From Trebouxia sp. TZW2008 (Eukaryota > Chlorophyta > Trebouxiophyceae > Trebouxiales > Trebouxiaceae), in the NCBI GenBank assembly GCA_002118135.1, contig BDIU01000186.1:62001-126000 (forward strand): a stretch of 64,000 bases of DNA. The letters are read 5' to 3'. Below, in pieces: positions 24,701 to 36,700 of the stretch. The position numbers were made by a program, and so were the translations under genes. Every line of letters begins with the position of its first letter. The first letter of the stretch is position 1. The notes beneath the pieces were generated by a model. It was not told where the DNA came from. It saw only the letters and a list, made by a program, of their open reading frames with translations, and searched no databases.

Positions 24701-27700
24701 ATGTGTGTTCAAGCAACGCCATGGTTGGTTCATCACCCCAAACTGAGCATGCTGATGTGTACACGAGTGCTGACGTATGTACACACATAGCTGTTGAGCT
24801 GTGGCATGCATGTGATGCTGTGCTTGCTCGAATTTCATTTTACATGCAGTTCAGGTGCAGATACTAGAACCCATAGGTTGGCTTCTGGCAGCAATTGCAG
24901 TCAGCAGCACCGTCCATGTTTTGCTGTGAGCTAGGTAGAGATCAGCTAGCCCAACGCAGGTGCAAGGTTATTGCATGTCTTCAACAAATAATGTGTGAAG
25001 CTTGGCTTGACATGGGCAAATTAATTGTGGAAAGTTTGAGGGCCTCACCCACGCTTGACACGGTTGACTCGCATCTGAGCCAATTCAGCCATAAGCCGTT
25101 TCCACTGCATGCTGAGCAATGCAAACAGGATAATGATTGTAACGCCGCCCGCCAGGGGACCCAGCCAGTAGGCTAGATTGCTGTGCTTGATTGGCTGGCA
25201 CTGCATTGTCACGCTGCCTGAACAAGGGCGTTAGTCAGCGGTCAGTGGCACAGTGCATCACAGCACAGCACGGCCAGCTTAGCACAGCATAGGGGTACAG
25301 CCAGTAGGCTAGATTGCTATGCTTGATTGGCTGGCACTGCTAATCATGCAGCCCGTACAGGGGCAACAATCAACACAGCACAGCACATGGATGAGCCAAC
25401 AGCAAACAAACAGAGGTTCAATGGCATGGCAAGTACAGCACATAACAGTGCATATGATGTCGAACTGGCACATATGTTGCCAATATTGACAATGCCATGT
25501 ACATGTGATGCGCTTATGTCCTCCTGTTGCCACTTGCAGAGAATGGAGGGTGCTTGTGATAATGACTGCTGCGTTTAAAGACTGCAAAGCCACTTGGTTG
25601 CTGATGCATTGATCTTCTGATTCAAATGCAACATGTCTAAGCCAAGTGCGAGAAGCACGCCAGACATGCAAGTCCTTGCAAAACAGCAAAAGTTTGTGAG
25701 ATGCGCATCTGAGCGCACTCAAGTGCTGGGGCCTAGAGGAAATACCTTCCGAATCAAACACATAGATGTTGTCGTATCCAGCCGTGCATCGGCAGCCCAC
25801 ATAGCTGAAGAAATTGCTGTCATAGTCGATGTGTACGTCATCTGGGCCCAACCCTCTATCCGCTGAGAAAGAGGTCTTGACAGAACAGGCGTCATTATTG
25901 GAGGGCCATGTGAGGTCCATGTGAAAGGAGCTCAGATTATTGGCACATGCGGCCACGCTGTTGGTCGCTGTCAGCACTTGCATCATGCCTACTAGCTGCA
26001 CGACAGAACAACACCTTATGAGCCATTGCTTGACCACCATTAGTTGACAATGCTCTTCCAAGTGACCCAGTGCAGGCGCACATACAGCATCAAGCTGACT
26101 TTAAGTGAACATGCAAGAGCTTCATGTTGCAAGTTGCTTGCACATGCATCGCACAGAGTAGCAGCGCTTCAGATTAGTGTACCTCTTTTCTGCAGCAGCA
26201 GCCCGCTGATGGGTCTGGCAGCACTTGACAGTTCTGTATAAGGCTTCATATTCTGACAGTTTAGTTTGGTACTTTTGGCATATGCATGTTTGGAATTAGT
26301 GTAGTTCAAGAGGACATGTAGGTTGTTTGCTTGCTGGGCTTTGTAGTGGTACATTTGAAGGGATGCAAGGCTTATTGAAACATGCCTAGCAAAGAGGCAC
26401 TGACCTTGTCAATATGCGTGACTGGGACCTGTGCTGGGCGGCGGAACGACAGCGTAGGACAGAACAAGGCAGCGTCATCAGTGTTGGTATCATCACAGAA
26501 CAGCAAAAACTGCGGCAGGCAGCCTGTGGCATTATCTGTGCCCATGTCACTGCTGGGGCCTGCCCTCACAGTTGTGCCCTTCAGCCCCGCCTTGTATATT
26601 GACAGGTGCGAAGAGCCGCACTGCTGGATGCTGGTGTTGCTCAAACGCAGCTCTGACATCTTGGTGGCGGATTCCAGGGTGAATTGAGGCATTGGACCAA
26701 CCAAGTCCTGCAGCACAAATGATGAGAGTGTTTGAGGGCGTTCACACCAAAAGACCGCGAGCTTTAGCAAGCTGCTACTCATGGAGGTTCTGGATTCTGA
26801 GTCAAAGTTGGTTCAACAAACCCTGCTTTGCGAACAGGTATGAAGCTCAAATCTGGCCTAGACCCAATTGACTGACTAAAGGTGAAGGATGGCCACTCAC
26901 GCAGAAAGTCAACGTAGTAAGGCAGGTCTGCGTGTGATTTGATATCGAGCTGTGATGATCTGATGACAGAAAAGCAACATGTAGGTGACTGCCACCTGAT
27001 CTTGTCAGCAGAAGGCAAGCAAAAGCATGTCACAGCTGCCAAACAGAAAACCATGAGACATGTAGTGCCACTATGATGCTTTGGCAGGCAAGCATGATCT
27101 GCAAATCAGCTGCTGCTGTGCTGTCAGCACCTGCAAGCTCAAAATACAGCATTTCAGCAAGTCAACATACAGATGCGCAGATCACAACAACATCATGCTG
27201 TTGCATAAGCCTGAGGAGACTTACAGGGTTGTCGCTGAGCACCAAAGACTGCATGTCCGGCAGAGAGCCAAAGACATTGCTGGGAATGCTGCCAACCATG
27301 TTCATGTCTGCATAGCATGACAGTTGTCAACTCATGACCCTCAAGAGACTCTGTACATCCTCAGCAAAAGGACAGTTTGTGACGAAGATCCAGGGCAATG
27401 TCTGATGACCCTCAAGAGACTCTGTATATCCTCAGCAAAAGGACAGCTTGTGACAAAGATCTCAGGCGATGTCTTACTTGGCAAATAGATCTGGGCAACT
27501 GATTGCGGCGCTGTGCAGTAATCACTCCAGCGATCTTCCTGCGCCACCAGAAGGTTGACATTCGAAACTGTTGTAGTGCTGATCATTCATTGCTTGCGTG
27601 CGATCTCCAACAATGTCAGTTCAGGCTGGAACGAACTATTTTGCTTTGCAAGCTCCAGTGGCAATGTGCTGAATGCTGCTGTCAACAATCCTCGTCATGC

Positions 27701-28422
27701 CGTACTTCCATGTTGTTGCGGCGCATGTTAGGAATCAGCAAGGCAGTTGCATGAGCTATCACCATGAACACACATTGTTGCTACATGGACAGTCAGCTGT
27801 GGTCATCATATCAAGCAGCAGTTGAGTTTTGGCATGTCAAGTGCAAGAAAGCAAAGCGGCAGAGGCAATTGCTGACTCACCAGAGACTTGCAGCACGTCA
27901 CGCCATGCCACTGGCAGTATGAGCGGTTTTCCTCACCCCAATCATGCTTGTATAGATACTCACCGAACGCCAGAGATTGCTGAAAGGTGCAGTTTGCTGA
28001 GAGTGATGGCAAGGCTGGCAAGTCAGTCAGATTGGTGTTGCTCAGAATCTGAGCTAGAGTCTCAGTAGTATTTCCTGTCACATAGTTTGAGTAATCCACC
28101 AGATCTGAAATGAATTTGAAAAAGAGCGAATCATCTGGAAAGGCTTCTGTGTAATCCCAGTTTGGACCTCCTGTGCTGTTGAACAAAGACATCAAGGCTG
28201 CGTGCTGCTCCGGGAGATCCAGCTCTGTGGAATACTCCACGCCATTTTGGAGCTGCTGGGTGCATATCTCTAAAAGTGGCTCTGAGCCTGAGGAACAGAA
28301 CAGCCCATCAGAAGTGTGACTCGCTTCAGGCCACTATCGGCGGTCATGTGAGTACAGCTCCGCCAGATACCTGCGAAAGTGATGCAAATCACCAAGATGA
28401 CAGAGAGGAAACCGCGGCGCAT
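12749..28422 (-). CDS. Receptor-type class III adenylate/guanylate cyclase (LRR-TM-C1-C2)
   Basis: Twenty-one phase-consistent exons (1545 residues): 28422-28371, 28287-27881, 27538-27478, 27307-27225, 26707-26405, 25995-25746, 25172-25049, 24566-24456, 23994-23913, 23273-23040, 22375-22189, 21952-21545, 20684-20514, 19501-19266, 18618-18466, 17910-17803, 17374-17295, 16342-16249, 15654-14445, 13853-13729, 12907-12749. Order: signal peptide MRRGFLSVILVICITFAG; a leucine-rich ectodomain with a Cys pair (residues about 20-385); a helix GGVTIIILFALLSM; C1 (about 445-630) with metal motifs MTDVQSS and EGDAF; a linker; C2 (about 940-1490) with GRADYFGSNVNRAARL and VWGIGIFKFKGIAG. It should make cyclic AMP or cyclic GMP at a membrane in response to an extracellular cue. 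The C2 half has a 340-residue low-complexity insert. The 3' end is the least certain part. Confidence 0.8.
14133..14235 (-). mobile_element. Dispersed short repeat (SINE-like), full copy
   Basis: On the minus strand it reads ACTGGTTGGAGACAGTTCAT, then TACCTAGATGGGCCTGCTGA, then GCCTGCCTAGCCCA, and ends in a pure ATGAATGAATGAATGAATG tail (14133-14152). It lies in an intron of the receptor cyclase. Confidence 0.65.
20895..21112. repeat. Two tandem 112-base units
   Basis: Two nearly identical direct copies, each containing the GATGCATG/CAACAGCATT region. A third, more diverged relative at about 21495-21560 runs into the 3' edge of the linker exon of the cyclase gene, so the array is an example of the exon-edge duplication pattern. 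Confidence 0.85.
21205..21206. other. Two ambiguous bases (N)
   Basis: Unresolved bases in the cyclase intron; a second pair lies at 21403-21404. They mark an assembly or polishing problem inside repeated DNA. Confidence 0.95.
24569..24590. repeat. (CAG)n microsatellite
   Basis: About seven CAG units immediately upstream, on the minus strand, of the exon carrying the C1 metal motif. The acceptor AG of that exon lies in the array. Confidence 0.8.
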
Positions 28423-29688
28423 CTCTGGCGTTATGAAAATGTTTCAGCGCCTGTCCACAGGCGTCCATACGGCATCTGGGCAGACTGTTGTAGCCGCTCC
28501 ACCCTTTGTGACAGCAACGCATGAAGAGCTGTACATCCGATCTGTGCCGACCCTTTCTTGCATTGCATCAATCAGGACAGCATACGCCTGTGTGTCTTGA
28601 ACGCCTTACACGCCTCACTCAACAGACCGCTTTTACTTGATGTTACTACGTGTTGTAGGTGACCCAAAACATAAGGACCGGCTGATCAGCACAACATCGC
28701 TCACAAGAAAACACAACACCTGGCGTGAGCCTTTTTCCGGGCCACACTGGAGCAAGTTCGCAATCGCGTAGGACTGGTCGTCACTCGTTTGATCTGCAGC
28801 GACTCGTAAATGCATTCATGACTCATCAGAATGAATGCCTAATCAGGCAGCCTTGATGTTGACAGGGCTTGCCAATCAGAGATCACTTGGGCATGCGAGT
28901 ATCTTAACAGCGCTTGCCATGATGACACAGCTGCAGCCAATTTCCAAGTGTCAGCCACCATAACGTGCCTTGAAACGGTACGGTACAACTAGTTGGTGTC
29001 GGTGCTTGACATAATCATAAGTGATGGCACACAAGTTGCCATACTAGTCAATTGAGCTTGCAAGCTTGCTGCAGTCAAAACACTTCAGCATGGCAGGGAC
29101 AGACGTGCGCTAGGCAAGCATGAAATGTTGCTATGTTTGCTGTATCGCTCAGAAGCAAGCTATGCTGATCACGTATGTGGCTGACTACAGCATAGACTAC
29201 AATGCAGAAGAGTTCATGGGAGCGGCACACAGTCTGACTTTGCTGCAGTGAATGGGTCTTTGCGCATTAGCCAATGGCATGCCAAACCAGCTTTTGCCAG
29301 CAATATGGTGCAGCCCCGCACTATGCTGGTTGCATCATCAGTTGAGCATAGGCATCGTAGCGAAGTATCATTGCACTGTGATTGCGCTCGCTTTCTGGGC
29401 GCATTTGGTGAAAGCAGCCACCTGCTGGGCACATCTCAGAGGATCCTGTGGCCACATTCCAGTCTGTCATGCTGTCGTGTTGGCCCGCATGGCTAGCCCG
29501 CTATGCAGGGCAACAAGTGCAATGCTTACCTCGCGATGTTGCTGATAACACACCAGGCAGCTGGTTTTCTCGTCCAGGCACGGAAGAGCTTTCAGCGGAG
29601 CCCTGCAAGATTGCTGAAAATCCTCACAACCTATTTGAGGATTGTGAAGCAGACAGACCGTGACATGACGTCGGCAGAAGTTCAAGAC
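28423..29688. other. Intergenic region with no recognised gene
   Basis: This lies upstream of the cyclase and downstream of the small unknown gene, both on the minus strand. The open frames on both strands are short and without domains. It probably contains the cyclase promoter; nothing specific was identified. Confidence 0.4.
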
Positions 29689-30214
29689 TTACTCATACTC
29701 TTGCACTAGCCGGTCAGCAAACTGGTTGACCTTTTGCTGCGAAACAGCTTCAGGCTTCAGCTCTGCTGCAGGTACAGATTGCTGTATCTGTTCTTGTGCC
29801 TGCTCAACAAATGCTGGCTCATCAATAGGCGGGGGAGGTGCTGACGAAGGAAAAGCTGTTTCACATGCGTTTTTTGGCTCGTGCAAATCTTCTGGCTGTT
29901 CTGCTTCTGCACTTCTACTCTGAGAACTGTCAGGAAGCTGCGATGTACTGAAAAGCCAATCGAGCTGTCAGTCTCGAGCATAATACGTTCAGAACATCAC
30001 TTGCAGTCTATAGGCATGGTTTCAGTCTTACGTACAAGGGAGGTCGAAGGTGAGACATCCATGGGGGACTCACAGCCTGGCCTGATCTAGCGTGGGCCCG
30101 TGGTTGAGGCTCACTGCTTAGTTGCCGTATCAAGCCCTCGGTAACCTGCGCTGCAACGACAGCTGCAATCACGACAAGCCGGCCACCATGCTGATATGGC
30201 TTGCAATCTGACAT
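29689..30214 (-). CDS. Small protein of unknown function (129 residues)
   Basis: Two exons in phase 0: 30214-30074 and 29937-29689. The donor is GT at 30073-30072 and the acceptor AG at 29939-29938. The product starts MSDCKPYQHGGRLVVIAAVV, so the N-terminus has a short hydrophobic stretch (residues about 12-25), possibly a weak membrane anchor or targeting signal. The middle is acidic and rich in Pro, Gln and Glu. The C-terminus, VNQFADRLVQEYE, looks helical and amphipathic. I do not recognise a family. The gene lies head-to-head with SNAPC3, 533 bases apart. Codon phase, a clean stop and good splice sites support it, but the evidence is modest because there is no homology to cite. Confidence 0.5.
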
Positions 30215-30747
30215 GCCTGTACACCGGACACAGGCGGTTCTTCTTCTTTCGAGTTTGCTCCTCCCATTCGCAGGTCAATAGCAGGGGCCTAGCAGAGAAC
30301 AGTAACAGCAGTGATCACAGAGCGTCTTCGACAGCAAAAGCAAGGCGGCCGCAATGCAAGAGAGGAAAGCTGCTCAAATTGGCCTACGAGAGGTGCATCT
30401 TAAAGCTCGATTGCGACACCGTAAACATATACGAATGTCCAAGCCTGCTGTGCAGCATTTAAGACTGGTTTGGCTACGCACATTCAGACAGACAAGGTAT
30501 GGGCCAAGCGGACGGTCATGTTAGTCATCCACAGCTGCGGCGAGCAGTGGCCAAAACCAGGGCCTGCTACTTTCAAGACATTGGTAGCGACATGCATGTC
30601 GCATCATGCGCAAGTGTCGACGGTGTTGCTGCTCCGTGCCTACGCCGCATCCGTTCGATAGTTATGTGACGTATGCACCTGGCCACCGCTCCTCTTCTCC
30701 GATAGCATAAGCAGGTATGCCGAAACTGTAGAGCCCACGCTGCAAGC
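30215..30747. promoter_or_regulatory. Possible bidirectional promoter region
   Basis: This is the 533-base gap between the start of the small unknown gene (minus) and SNAPC3 (plus). No gene or defined element is seen; promoter function is inferred from the arrangement alone. Confidence 0.4.
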
Positions 30748-33700
30748 ATGCCTGGCTTCGAAAAGCGCAGAATTCGAACTCGTGGACAAGCTAGCAAACT
30801 CCATCAGCTATCTACTGCAGCCGAAGAAACAATTCAACATGCCGAGCCGTGCTTCCAAGGCCTTGGGAGAGAAGCACCCTCCTCCGCTGCTTGCGGCGTC
30901 AAGCGCAAGCGAGATGAGACCCCAAGCAACTCAGACGCATCGCCCCGCACTGAAACGGATTCGGATGAGTCTTTCAAGCCAGACTCGCCAGTCAGTCCCC
31001 CTAGGAGTCGCCGCTCAGCAGGATCAGATCAGCAGAAAAGTGCTAAGAAAGGGTCTGGTAAAGCGTCTGTTAGCCGTAAGCAGACACCACGAGCCCGCCG
31101 CACAGATGACACGGGGACGACTGCAAAGCCTGTGTCGGAGAACACAGCAGGAGATAGGTCTGAAGAAGCAAAGACTACTTCAGCAGAAAACCCACTGGAT
31201 GCTCAGCAGGCGTTTGCTTCTCCAGCTGCGACAGCAGCTGCTGTGTTTGCTGGCTTTGGTTCTGCCAAGTCTCAAACTTCGAAAAGAGGTTCTGCACCTT
31301 CAGCACTTGCAGCTATGGTGCCTAGAGGTGACGCTCAGTGAACGCGAACAGAACATTCTGGAAACCATTTCTGATCGGTTGCCTTGTCTGTTGGACCTGT
31401 TGCTCACGCTGCCCGCTCTTTCCTGCAGGGGCTGGCGTGACATCATTCAGCCAAGTTGCTCAGAAGAAGCAAATTCCAACATCGCGAAAGAGTGGCTTGG
31501 CTGCACTTGCCACAGCTTTTGCGCCCCAACCACCAGAAAGCAATACTGCTCGTGTCAACTCTTCCCCTGCTCCTGTGCATCCTCGCCAGGCTGCCCAGCG
31601 AGCCTCGCAACCTGCAGCTCAAGAGGCTGCAGTCACACCTGTTGTGCCAACTGAGCCTTGCCATGGTGCTGCCTGCTTCCCATATTTTGAAGCAGGCTTC
31701 ATGACACAGCCATTCAGGTGAGTCCAGAGACCTATCATCCTCAGTCTGATACAGGGTATTATGCCTATGTACTGATCAGCCATGGGAAGCATTGCAGCAC
31801 TTATGGGTTGCAAGGTATTACTTAGGGTTTTGACTAACCTACCCTCCTGCCTAGGCATGCACTAGGCAAGGGTACTCAGTAAAGCCCTGTGCGTCACTGA
31901 CTGATGCAAACAGCTTGATGTGTGCATGGCTGTATCTACATGCCAATGCCTGACTTGAAGCAAGCTTTGGCTTTGCTCCAGCTTGTGAAGTGCTCTTTTG
32001 ATGTCAAGACACTTGATGTAGGCCCGTTCTGAGTGAACAGTCATGCAAATGGGAACTCATGACTGCATTCTGACTGTAGTAGAACTGCTCAGTAAGGACA
32101 GCTTGATGTAACGCCCTTGCGTGGGGACAATTGCAGTCATCACATGAAGAATACACTGTGCTGTGGTCTGCAGTGTGTCTGCATTTGTGGAGGAGAGCCA
32201 AGCAGTGCTACGTGAGCTGCAGGACTGCCTCAGTGAGGTGCAGCTGCCGGTGAGCTACTTGCTTCATGCTGACACGCTGCACAAGTACTGATGCCTTACA
32301 CAATGCTGACTGTTGCTGTCACAACTTTGGCATGCATGCTTTGCAGCTTTACTCCACCTGTCACAACTGTTTTTGTCCATCACAGCAATGGCCAAGCCTT
32401 ACTGTCATTGTATTCTTGCCCATGTCCTCTCCTCAATGTTTTGCTTGTGGTGGCAGGATGAAGAAGTTGACATGGAAGCAGCCTCCTTGCGGGTCCCGCC
32501 TTTAGAGGAGCAGACTCAAACTGCCATCCAAGCGTTAGCCATCCCAATGCTGCCTGCAAAAGGACAAACTTCAAATGTCCTCACACTTTCAGCTGGTGAC
32601 CTGGACCTCTTCAGTATTGACCCAGCAGGCACAGCAAACACAGCAGGCACAGCGGGCCCAGCAGGCACAGCGGGCACAGCAGGCACAGCAGGCCCAGCAG
32701 GCAGGGCCAACGTGACACTCAGAGGCAATGCTGTCAGACTGCAAAGCAATGACCCCCAAGCTAGCAGCAGTCCACGCGCTGATCATGTTTGGCCTGCCCA
32801 TCATCAAGATGGAGACATGCCAATGTCAGAAGCTGGTGCTTCAGTTCCCAGCAAGCATCCAGTACTGACTGACTTGGCGCATCAAGTATTGTGGGGCAGA
32901 GACTCGGTCGCAGCGTCTGTTTTAGGCAGTGCGGCTGCATCAGGATTGCCAAGCATACCTTCCATGCCTGATGGCAATAGACAGGCACAGCCCCCACAGA
33001 CGTCTTCAGCCCCTAGCAGCATTGAGCAAGCAATGCCATGGCTGTCAAAAGGCTTCCCTGCCATTCCTAGCAGCAGTGAACAGGCACAGCCATCACAGGC
33101 ACTGGAGATACCTCCAATCCCTAGCAGCAGTCCACCAGGTCTACAGCCACAAACAGCCCCAATCCCTTCTATCCCTAGCAACAGCAATCAAGCGCCAATA
33201 TCTTCCTCATCCAGCATGGCCTGGCACGCTGGAAGCAGTCAACAGGCACAGCCACCACAGATTATGGGAATGCCTTCCATCCCAAATAGCAACAGCAACG
33301 TGTCAGCAGCTCAGGCATCCAGCATGCATCGCAATGCCAGCAGCAATGGACAGCCGCCACCATTGCTAAAGACACTGGGTAGGCCTGCAATGCCTAGCAG
33401 TAGTGGGCCAGCTGTGCTACCAGGAATGCCTGCAATTCCAAACTTCAGTGAAACAGCAGCAGTTCCATCAGCAGCAATAGCAGCGTTTGGTGCAACAGGC
33501 ATGCCTGCCATTCCTATCAGCACTGGGCAGGTCCAAGCATCACAGCTTGCTGGCATGCCTGCAATTCCAAGCAGTCATGGCCCATTTCCACAACCACATG
33601 CACCAAGCATGCCTGCAATTGCCAGCAGCAGTGGGATAGCAGCAATTTCATCTGACTCAGCAGGCATGCCAGACTTTCCCAATATCAGTGGCCAAGCCCA

Positions 33701-36700
33701 ACCATCAGGGATAACAGGCATGCCTTCAACACCCAGCAGCAACCCCCAAGCAGCTCCATCACTCCCTAACAGCATGCCTGCCTTGCCAAGCAGCATTGGT
33801 CAGCCCCCACCAGATATGCCTTCAATCCCTGCCACCAATGGGAATCCAGCAACAGCAGCACACCCTGGAGCGCCATCAGGCATGCCTTCAATCCCTGCTG
33901 CCAATGGGAATGCAGCAGCAGCAGCAGCAGCAGACCCTGGAGCACCATCAGGCATGCCTTCAATACCTGCTGCCAATGGGACTGCGGCATCAGCAGCAAC
34001 AGACGCTGGAGCGCCATCAGGCATGCCTTCAATCCCTGACACCAGTGGGACAACGGCAACAGTAGCAGACCCTGGAGCGCTATCAGGCATGCCTTCAATC
34101 CCTGGCACCAGTGGGACTGCAGCAACAGCAGCAGACACTGAAGCGCCCTCAGGCATGCCGTCAATCCCTGCCACCAGTGGGACTGGAGTAACAGACCCTG
34201 GAGCGCCAGTCCTGCTTGTGGGCTCATCAGCAGCCAACACTGCTGATTCCAGCACAACAGAAGCAGCAGCATCAGCTGCAGGTGACAGGGGCAGAAAGGA
34301 GGCAAGTGCAGTTGAGCCCCAGCCGCAGTATCGCAGCATCAGTGAGTCCAAGGCTCAGGCAGTTGTGCAGCAGTTAGCGCAGAATCGTGAGGTGGTTGTC
34401 ATTAAGGAGAAGTTTGCCAAGAACCTGGCTGAAGCTGCAAAGGTATTTCTTCTATTGCTTGGTGCCAGTGCAGTTAACTCTTTTGCTGCAGAGCATGACT
34501 GTGCTGCACAAACCAATCCACCTTGGCTGACAGCATGCCCAGTGATGCATCGTTTCAAGGCTTTGCTCACTGACTGGGTGACTGATTTGGGTCACTGACA
34601 CCATCAGGATGTTCTGGCTATGATTGATGCATAGCAGCAGCATTGAAAGCGTGAGATGCTTACACGCTGCTCACAGGCTCAGCTGATAGATAGGCTGCGG
34701 CAGGCAGGACACCACATCTGTACGTGATTTGCAATCAACAATAGCAGTGCATTATTAGTCAGTGTTTCATGTGTATGACTTCTGCCTGCTGCATAGCATC
34801 CCATGCTGCTGCAAGGTCAAATGACGCTCTTGCTGCCTGAAAGCTGTTCAACACCTACAAGCTTGTCACTTGTGTTGTTGCAAGCCATTGTGCGCAACGA
34901 ACTTTCTTGTATATTGTACAGGTGTTGAGATGCGTCAATGAGGGCATGAATCCACGCAACAATGCTGCAAAGCAGCGGCTGGTCAGAAACCAGAGTGTTG
35001 TACCTGAGTGCGTCCGTCCTGTACCAAGATTGGCTCAGGAAGGGGCCATGTCACAAGATGAAGTAGTGCTCACATGGAGCATTCACCGCTTTGACAGGTA
35101 GCTGAATTGACACGTATCAAACTCATAGCTTCAGTACAGTGTGGACGTGTAAGCCTGCCAGGTCTGCTGCATTGTTGCAATGGACACCTGTTGCAGTGAT
35201 GACCTCTGTCACTCGTTGAGCTTTTCTGCCATGGTATAAGTTTGCGTGCATGAGAAACATTGCTCAATGGCGTCAAGTCATCTTCATGTTGCTGACAATC
35301 ATGTTTCTATCTGCGTTTGAGGGGTCACTGCCATGTCAGAATGTGAGCCTCTGCATGCAGTGGGCATTGCCAACACAGTATGTTTGTCAATATCCCGTGA
35401 TGTAAAGCGCAAACAATCTATGCCTCAGCAAATGTTTTGAGTCGGGTTGAATAAATCTGAAGCTGTCTGCAACTAAGGACGTTCTGAGCTGCGCTGTGCT
35501 GTCGGCTGACAATGCAGTATGTTGTGTAAAGCTTCTTTAGCCTGCACCTCCCAGCTGCTTGATCAGTTGCTGAGGGACAGTGCTCAGAAAGGCATGCCCT
35601 CAGGAAGCACTCGGCCAATGCAGCCGTTTATACGTGCACACCAAACAAGTCCACGCACTCGCTCAATATGCATGCTGTAAGGGACTAGTCTATAGCACTG
35701 ACCAATCGACGCTGCAGACTGTTAGACATGCATGTGAGGGCTTGCTTGCATCCTGTGATGTTTTCTGAAACTCACGAGCCTTTTGTGTTGCAGGCCTGGC
35801 TGGAAGTTGATGGACGTAGCTGTGCTGGGTAGTCAGAAGCTGACAGCTCTCAGAGACATCATCAAGTGCGAGGCAGACGCCAACATGCAGGCCAAGGGCT
35901 TACAGCAGCCTTCTGCATTCTTCTACATCGAGGTAGGAAACAGTTTGTGAGACTTCCAGATTTGTCTGATGGACAGACATAGTCAGATAGCATGGCAAGA
36001 AGCTGCTGCAGCTTCCAACTGGATGTGAGAGATTGTCTTTGAGACTTTCCCATGTGCTGCTTTGATGGGGAGGCATGACTTGAGAGCATGAAGTTCAACC
36101 TGCCTATGTGTTGTGAGCAGTTTTCCTTCTGGAGATTGTGCATACTTGACGAGTTGTCATGATAATACCACAAGCTCCAAAGGCACTGGACACTGATAAT
36201 TAAGCATCTGCAGCAGTAGCAGTCTGTGTTTATAATAACTTAAAATTTGCTTTTTATCAGGAGTCTGCAATTGGCAGAACAATGCTGTTGATGTCTGGCA
36301 AAGTGCTGTGCTTTTCATGGCTATAGTACAGGTGGCAAAACACCAATGTTGATGATGTTTGCAGGGCGACTTTTATAGCGATATGCGAGGTCTGCACAAG
36401 GATGCAGGTAAGCAAAAAGACGCAGCAGACATCTCTGACAGTGTTGTGGAATTCTGCAAAGAGCACAACATCAGAGTCCCTCCTGCAGCCCCCTCCCCGG
36501 CCCCACCCTACCCCCCTGCATGTGCCAAAGCCCCCCAGATAGAAAAATCCAGCCTGTGTGAGCCAAGGCAGCAAGATATGGATGCCACTACCTTCAAAGA
36601 TCTCTTTCTCAGGGTGAGCCTTTCGCCATGCTTTTTTGATGGCTTACTGCAAGTTATGTCAGGTGCTTGCCATGCTTCTACATGAGCTTGCTGCAGTCTG

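Larger units (their letters stand above)
13005..27475 (-). repeat. Decayed exon-edge copies inside the receptor cyclase gene
   Basis: Copies of 5' edges upstream of the intact exon: 13005-13045 and 13130-13165 (last exon), 15770-15835 (VALVHGTLEKV exon), 16450-16540, 19585-19700, 21985-22040, 23335-23395 (a second EGDAF-like segment reading AAQGDAFTVSF), 25291-25345. Copies of 3' edges downstream: 13570-13660 (second FKFKGIAGHSK), 18222-18257 and 18310-18343, 18850-18935, 18960-19015 and 19075-19135, 20945-21000 and 21060-21110, 22745-22830, 24352-24415. Two 66-base copies of the start of intron 3 lie at 27345-27475. Assignments were made by eye. Confidence 0.75.

Noticed and set aside
26901..26949. 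A possible extra cyclase exon (LDIKSHADLPYYVDFL)
   Set aside because: It has acceptable splice sites but breaks codon phase with the next exon. Skipping it gives a perfect LRR across the junction.
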